From contig NZ_SDMK01000004.1 of the NCBI RefSeq assembly GCF_004123295.1, positions 186,001 to 250,000 on the forward strand: a stretch of DNA of 64,000 nucleotides, in the 5' to 3' direction. This document shows positions 62,113 to 64,000 of the stretch, piece by piece. A model generated the notes under the pieces. The model was not told the origin of the DNA. It searched no databases and saw nothing but the letters and a program-made list of their open reading frames with translations. Source of the DNA: Silvibacterium dinghuense (GTDB lineage Bacteria > Acidobacteriota > Terriglobia > Terriglobales > Acidobacteriaceae). Both the position numbers and the translations under genes were made by a program. Positions within the stretch are counted from its first letter, which is position 1. Every line of letters starts with the position of its first letter.

Positions 62113-62215
62113 TTGTCATCCCGACCGGAGCGCAGCGAAGTGGAGGGACCTGCGGTTCTCTCTCTACACAGGCACGAAAAAGGATGCCCCATCCAAGCTC
62201 CGCTTGGGTGGGAAG
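62113..62215. repeat. GTCATCCCGACCGGAG and CCAAGC repeats inside the element
   Basis: GTCATCCCGACCGGAGCGCA...GGGACCTGCGGTTCTC, CACAGGCACGAAAAAGGATG, then CCCCATCCAAGCTCCGCTTG. The first part is inverted at 62921-62987. Confidence 0.8.
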
Positions 62216-62252
62216 CATGACGCCTTGCGAACGGGACAGGAAGTATGCTGCT

Positions 62253-62825
62253 TTACTTTCTTGAGCGGCAGGCTTCGTCCCTGCAAGCTTTTCTCAGTTG
62301 CTTAATCTTCAGACGAAGCGTTTTATCCCTGGCCGGTCCGGTTAGATTCAAAGGCGGTTTCTTGCACTCCAGAAGCTGTTTTTCTATGTGCTCGATTTCC
62401 TGCCTGCTGCCGTCGATAGGATAGTGACTTACGAACAGATTCTTATACATCCACTGCGTGAGCTTGATCTCCTCATGGTCAGGGAATCGATAGTTCGTGC
62501 AGGCGTGGCGATCTGTTTGCGGCCCTCTCGGTATCGCATGTAAGGAGAGCTCTTCCTGCAATAGCGCTCCAAGGGTTCTGCGCGGAGACGAGGTCCCGCT
62601 GTGCTCAGCGGTGAAATGATTGCGCCGGCCAGCGGCATCCGCAGTCATGCCTATGTAAAGGAGACCTTGTTCGGTTGGTATAGAGATACTTCCTTGTCCT
62701 GCCTGCACGGTCAGTACATCTCGCGTCACAAGGAAGACCGCATAGATGCCCGGTGGAACTTCGTTTAGCTGAACTGGATCGAGGCGTTTCAAAGCAAGCG
62801 CTTCATATATTTCTTCATATTGCAT
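62253..62825 (-). CDS. GIY-YIG nuclease-like protein (probable separate gene within the mobile element)
   Basis: 190 residues from the ATG at 62825, which has its own site GGAGAATCC eight bases upstream. GIY motif PPGIYAVFL (G26-I27-Y28), YIG motif LLYIGMTAD (Y57-I58-G59), Arg in GRRNHF (R67/R68), Glu in EHIEKQLLE (E148) and Asn in PPLNL (N160) match the catalytic set of GIY-YIG nucleases. A basic C-terminal tail (LRLKIKQLRKACRDEACRSR) could bind DNA. The same frame also continues the upstream MarR-GNAT gene, so the protein may exist alone, fused, or both. It is the only cargo of the element. Confidence 0.7.
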   Translation of the reverse strand: MQYEEIYEALALKRLDPVQLNEVPPGIYAVFLVTRDVLTVQAGQGSISIPTEQGLLYIGMTADAAGRRNHFTAEHSGTSSPRRTLGALLQEELSLHAIPRGPQTDRHACTNYRFPDHEEIKLTQWMYKNLFVSHYPIDGSRQEIEHIEKQLLECKKPPLNLTGPARDKTLRLKIKQLRKACRDEACRSRK

Positions 62826-63953
62826 CGCGGATTCTCCGGGACTAGTTTGGCGTCCTCGGTAGTGCAATGCTTTTCTTCTTTCGTGCGAAGACCTGGCCAT
62901 AGAAAGCTCGTTCCTCCCACCCTTTTGTGCCTGTGTAGAGAGAACCGCAGGTCCCTCCACTCCGCTGTGCTCCGGTCGGGATGACAGGTCTCTGCTTGAG
63001 CTATAGGTGGATACACCCTGGGGCAGGTTCTGCGCGCGGTCAAGCTCCAGCGTCCAGACCTGTCCAACCAGGTCTTTTCCAAAAGAGTGGTGACGGTTTT
63101 CTTCCGAGAGCGTGAAGCCTGCCGCCACATAAATCTTCCGCGCCGAACTCAGCACGTCGTTGGTCCAAAGCACGAGCCTTCGATATCCCAGCTCACGCGC
63201 CCGTTCCACGCACATGCGCACCAGGCGCGATCCCACGCCCAGGCCTCTGGCCACCGGATCGACATAAAGCAGCCTCAGCTTCGCGACCTCGTCCTGCTCC
63301 GTCTTCATGAGGAACACCGAGCCGACCACTTCTCCGTTCAGCTCTGCCACCCAGGCATCTTCACGCGAAGCATCGAAGTTCGCGGCAAAATCGCCAAGAA
63401 TCCGGCTGACCAGCCCCTCGTAGGTCCAGTCCCATCCATACTCCTGCTCATAGAGAACCGCCTGCCGATGCGTGATCCAGCCCAGGTCCCCGACGCGCAG
63501 CCCGCGAAACTGCACGTCCGCCGCTGCTGCCGGCTTCCCCTCCAGCACATTCCGGACCTCCCGCATGCCCTCTGCCAGGCGCTTCCGGCGCTCCACCGTG
63601 AGCGGAGCAAGCAGCGTTTCGATCTGCGATTCCGTTCCGTCGTTCAACTGCCTGAAGGCTTTCTTTCCCGCGGCCGTAAGCGACAGCAGCTTGTGCCTGC
63701 CATGCTCCGGACTGATCCGGAACTTCAGCAATCCCGCCTCCCGGAAGCGCGCGACAATGCGGCTCACATGCGCCTTGTCCATGCCAAGATTGCGCAGGAT
63801 ATCGGCCGCCGTCCGTTCTCCGGGCTGCGCCAGCTCATAAAGAACCCGGGCCTCCGCAAGCGAAAAGCGGCTCTGCGGCAGATGCTCCGCCAATAACCCG
63901 ATCTCCCGGGTGTAAAACCGGTTGAAACTCCGCACCTGATCGACAAGCAACAT
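62253..63953 (-). CDS. MarR-type HTH / GNAT acetyltransferase fused in frame to a GIY-YIG domain
   Basis: The frame starts at 63953 (GGGAGAGGTGCCC upstream) with a MarR domain (RFSLAEARVLYELAQPGERT, DKAHVSRIVARFREAGLL) and a GNAT domain (GSVFLMKTEQDEVAKLRLLY, GLGVGSRLVRMCVERARELG). This is the usual two-domain regulator/acetyltransferase of about 311 residues, ending near RAQNLP. The frame then continues through CAG at 63018-63020, repeat-encoded residues (SSSRDLSSRPEHSGVEGP) and the GIY-YIG protein, 566 residues in all. Changing that CAG to TAG restores a normal end, so the fusion is probably a stop-codon loss at a mobile-element edge. Confidence 0.75.
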   Translation of the reverse strand: MLLVDQVRSFNRFYTREIGLLAEHLPQSRFSLAEARVLYELAQPGERTAADILRNLGMDKAHVSRIVARFREAGLLKFRISPEHGRHKLLSLTAAGKKAFRQLNDGTESQIETLLAPLTVERRKRLAEGMREVRNVLEGKPAAAADVQFRGLRVGDLGWITHRQAVLYEQEYGWDWTYEGLVSRILGDFAANFDASREDAWVAELNGEVVGSVFLMKTEQDEVAKLRLLYVDPVARGLGVGSRLVRMCVERARELGYRRLVLWTNDVLSSARKIYVAAGFTLSEENRHHSFGKDLVGQVWTLELDRAQNLPQGVSTYSSSRDLSSRPEHSGVEGPAVLSTQAQKGGRNELSMARSSHERRKALHYRGRQTSPGESAMQYEEIYEALALKRLDPVQLNEVPPGIYAVFLVTRDVLTVQAGQGSISIPTEQGLLYIGMTADAAGRRNHFTAEHSGTSSPRRTLGALLQEELSLHAIPRGPQTDRHACTNYRFPDHEEIKLTQWMYKNLFVSHYPIDGSRQEIEHIEKQLLECKKPPLNLTGPARDKTLRLKIKQLRKACRDEACRSRK

Positions 63954-64000
63954 GGGCACCTCTCCCTTCAATGTTGTCACAGACAACATATAAAAGAAAG

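Larger units (their letters stand above)
62065..63017. mobile_element. 953-bp element with terminal inverted repeats carrying a GIY-YIG gene
   Basis: Ends GGCGTATCCACCTATAG (62065) and, reversed, GGTGTATCCACCTATAG (63017) differ at one of 17 positions. Behind them come inverted copies of the GTCATCCCGACCGGAG element (62113-62182 and 62921-62987). It is flanked by CTAG (62061-62064) and CTGG (63018-63021), as expected of a 4-bp target duplication with one change. No transposase gene is present. The same ends occur on the 202-bp element at 50953-51154. Confidence 0.75.

Noticed and set aside
62253-63953. A natural three-domain MarR-GNAT-nuclease protein
   Set aside because: The linker is translated repeat DNA at a mobile-element edge, and the nuclease part has its own ATG and ribosome site; an accidental fusion is simpler.

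Overview
The window looks like the chromosome of a high-GC Acidobacteriota, most likely class Terriglobia (family Acidobacteriaceae). This is inferred from gene content: four TIGR03435-type secreted proteins, a DUF5715 protein, several ASPIC/UnbV (CRTAC1-like) proteins, a PadR-plus-membrane-protein pair, secreted GH35, GH1 and DUF2264 proteins, and a dense population of dispersed palindromic repeats between genes. About 47 protein genes and one tRNA-Leu(CAG) can be supported.

Layout. 0-3 kb: DUF3300 protein (5' end cut by the window) and a type II NADH dehydrogenase. 3.3-15.8 kb: two convergent operons, the most unusual gene set here. The plus strand has an asparagine-synthase-like enzyme, a radical SAM protein and a flavin-dependent halogenase-like oxidoreductase. 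The minus strand has a 1,200-residue TPR/FG-GAP/ASPIC lipoprotein, an ASPIC protein, an UnbU/RnfD/NqrB-like membrane protein and a second ASPIC lipoprotein. 16-25.5 kb: small secreted proteins, two CPBP-type membrane proteins, an acetyltransferase, a DUF5715 protein, a TIGR03435 protein, a PMT/GT39 glycosyltransferase and OsmC. 25.6-31.8 kb: an AT-rich unknown gene beside a regulator remnant, three TIGR03435 genes, a tiny DHp-like protein, tRNA-Leu and a LysR regulator. 32-38 kb: an RND efflux operon (permease, adaptor, outer-membrane factor) divergent from that LysR gene. 38.4-49 kb: a second LysR regulator, a lipocalin-like protein, a secreted unknown, PadR with its partner, an alpha/beta hydrolase, GH35, two AT-richer unknown genes (one possibly a nuclease), DUF2264 and CspA. 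49.7-64 kb: LLM oxidoreductase, GH1 homologue, PurU, RuvX, a J-domain/Sel1 pair, an MFS exporter, HtpG, a DUF882/M15-like protein and a MarR-GNAT gene fused to a GIY-YIG domain.

Repeats shape the window. At least five families recur: a palindrome around CCCACGTCTC/GAGACGTGGG; a GTCATCCCGACCGGAG element; a CCCATCCAAGC/GCTTGGGTGGG palindrome; a CACAGAGGACACAGAG block; and a GGCCGAAGGC...GGCCAGTCC element that abuts the stop codon of many minus-strand genes. Some copies have entered coding sequence and supply stop codons or extra residues. There are also small elements with terminal inverted repeats next to CTAG or a similar YTAR site. The largest, 953 bp at 62.1-63.0 kb, carries a GIY-YIG nuclease-like gene. 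It appears to have inserted into a CTAG that was the shared stop site of two convergent genes. One copy of that site is now CTGG, which turns a TAG stop into CAG and explains the present gene fusion.

The two best candidates for something undescribed are this cargo-carrying element and the UnbV/UnbU-like cluster at 3.3-15.8 kb. Family assignments come from motifs read by eye; no database search was possible.
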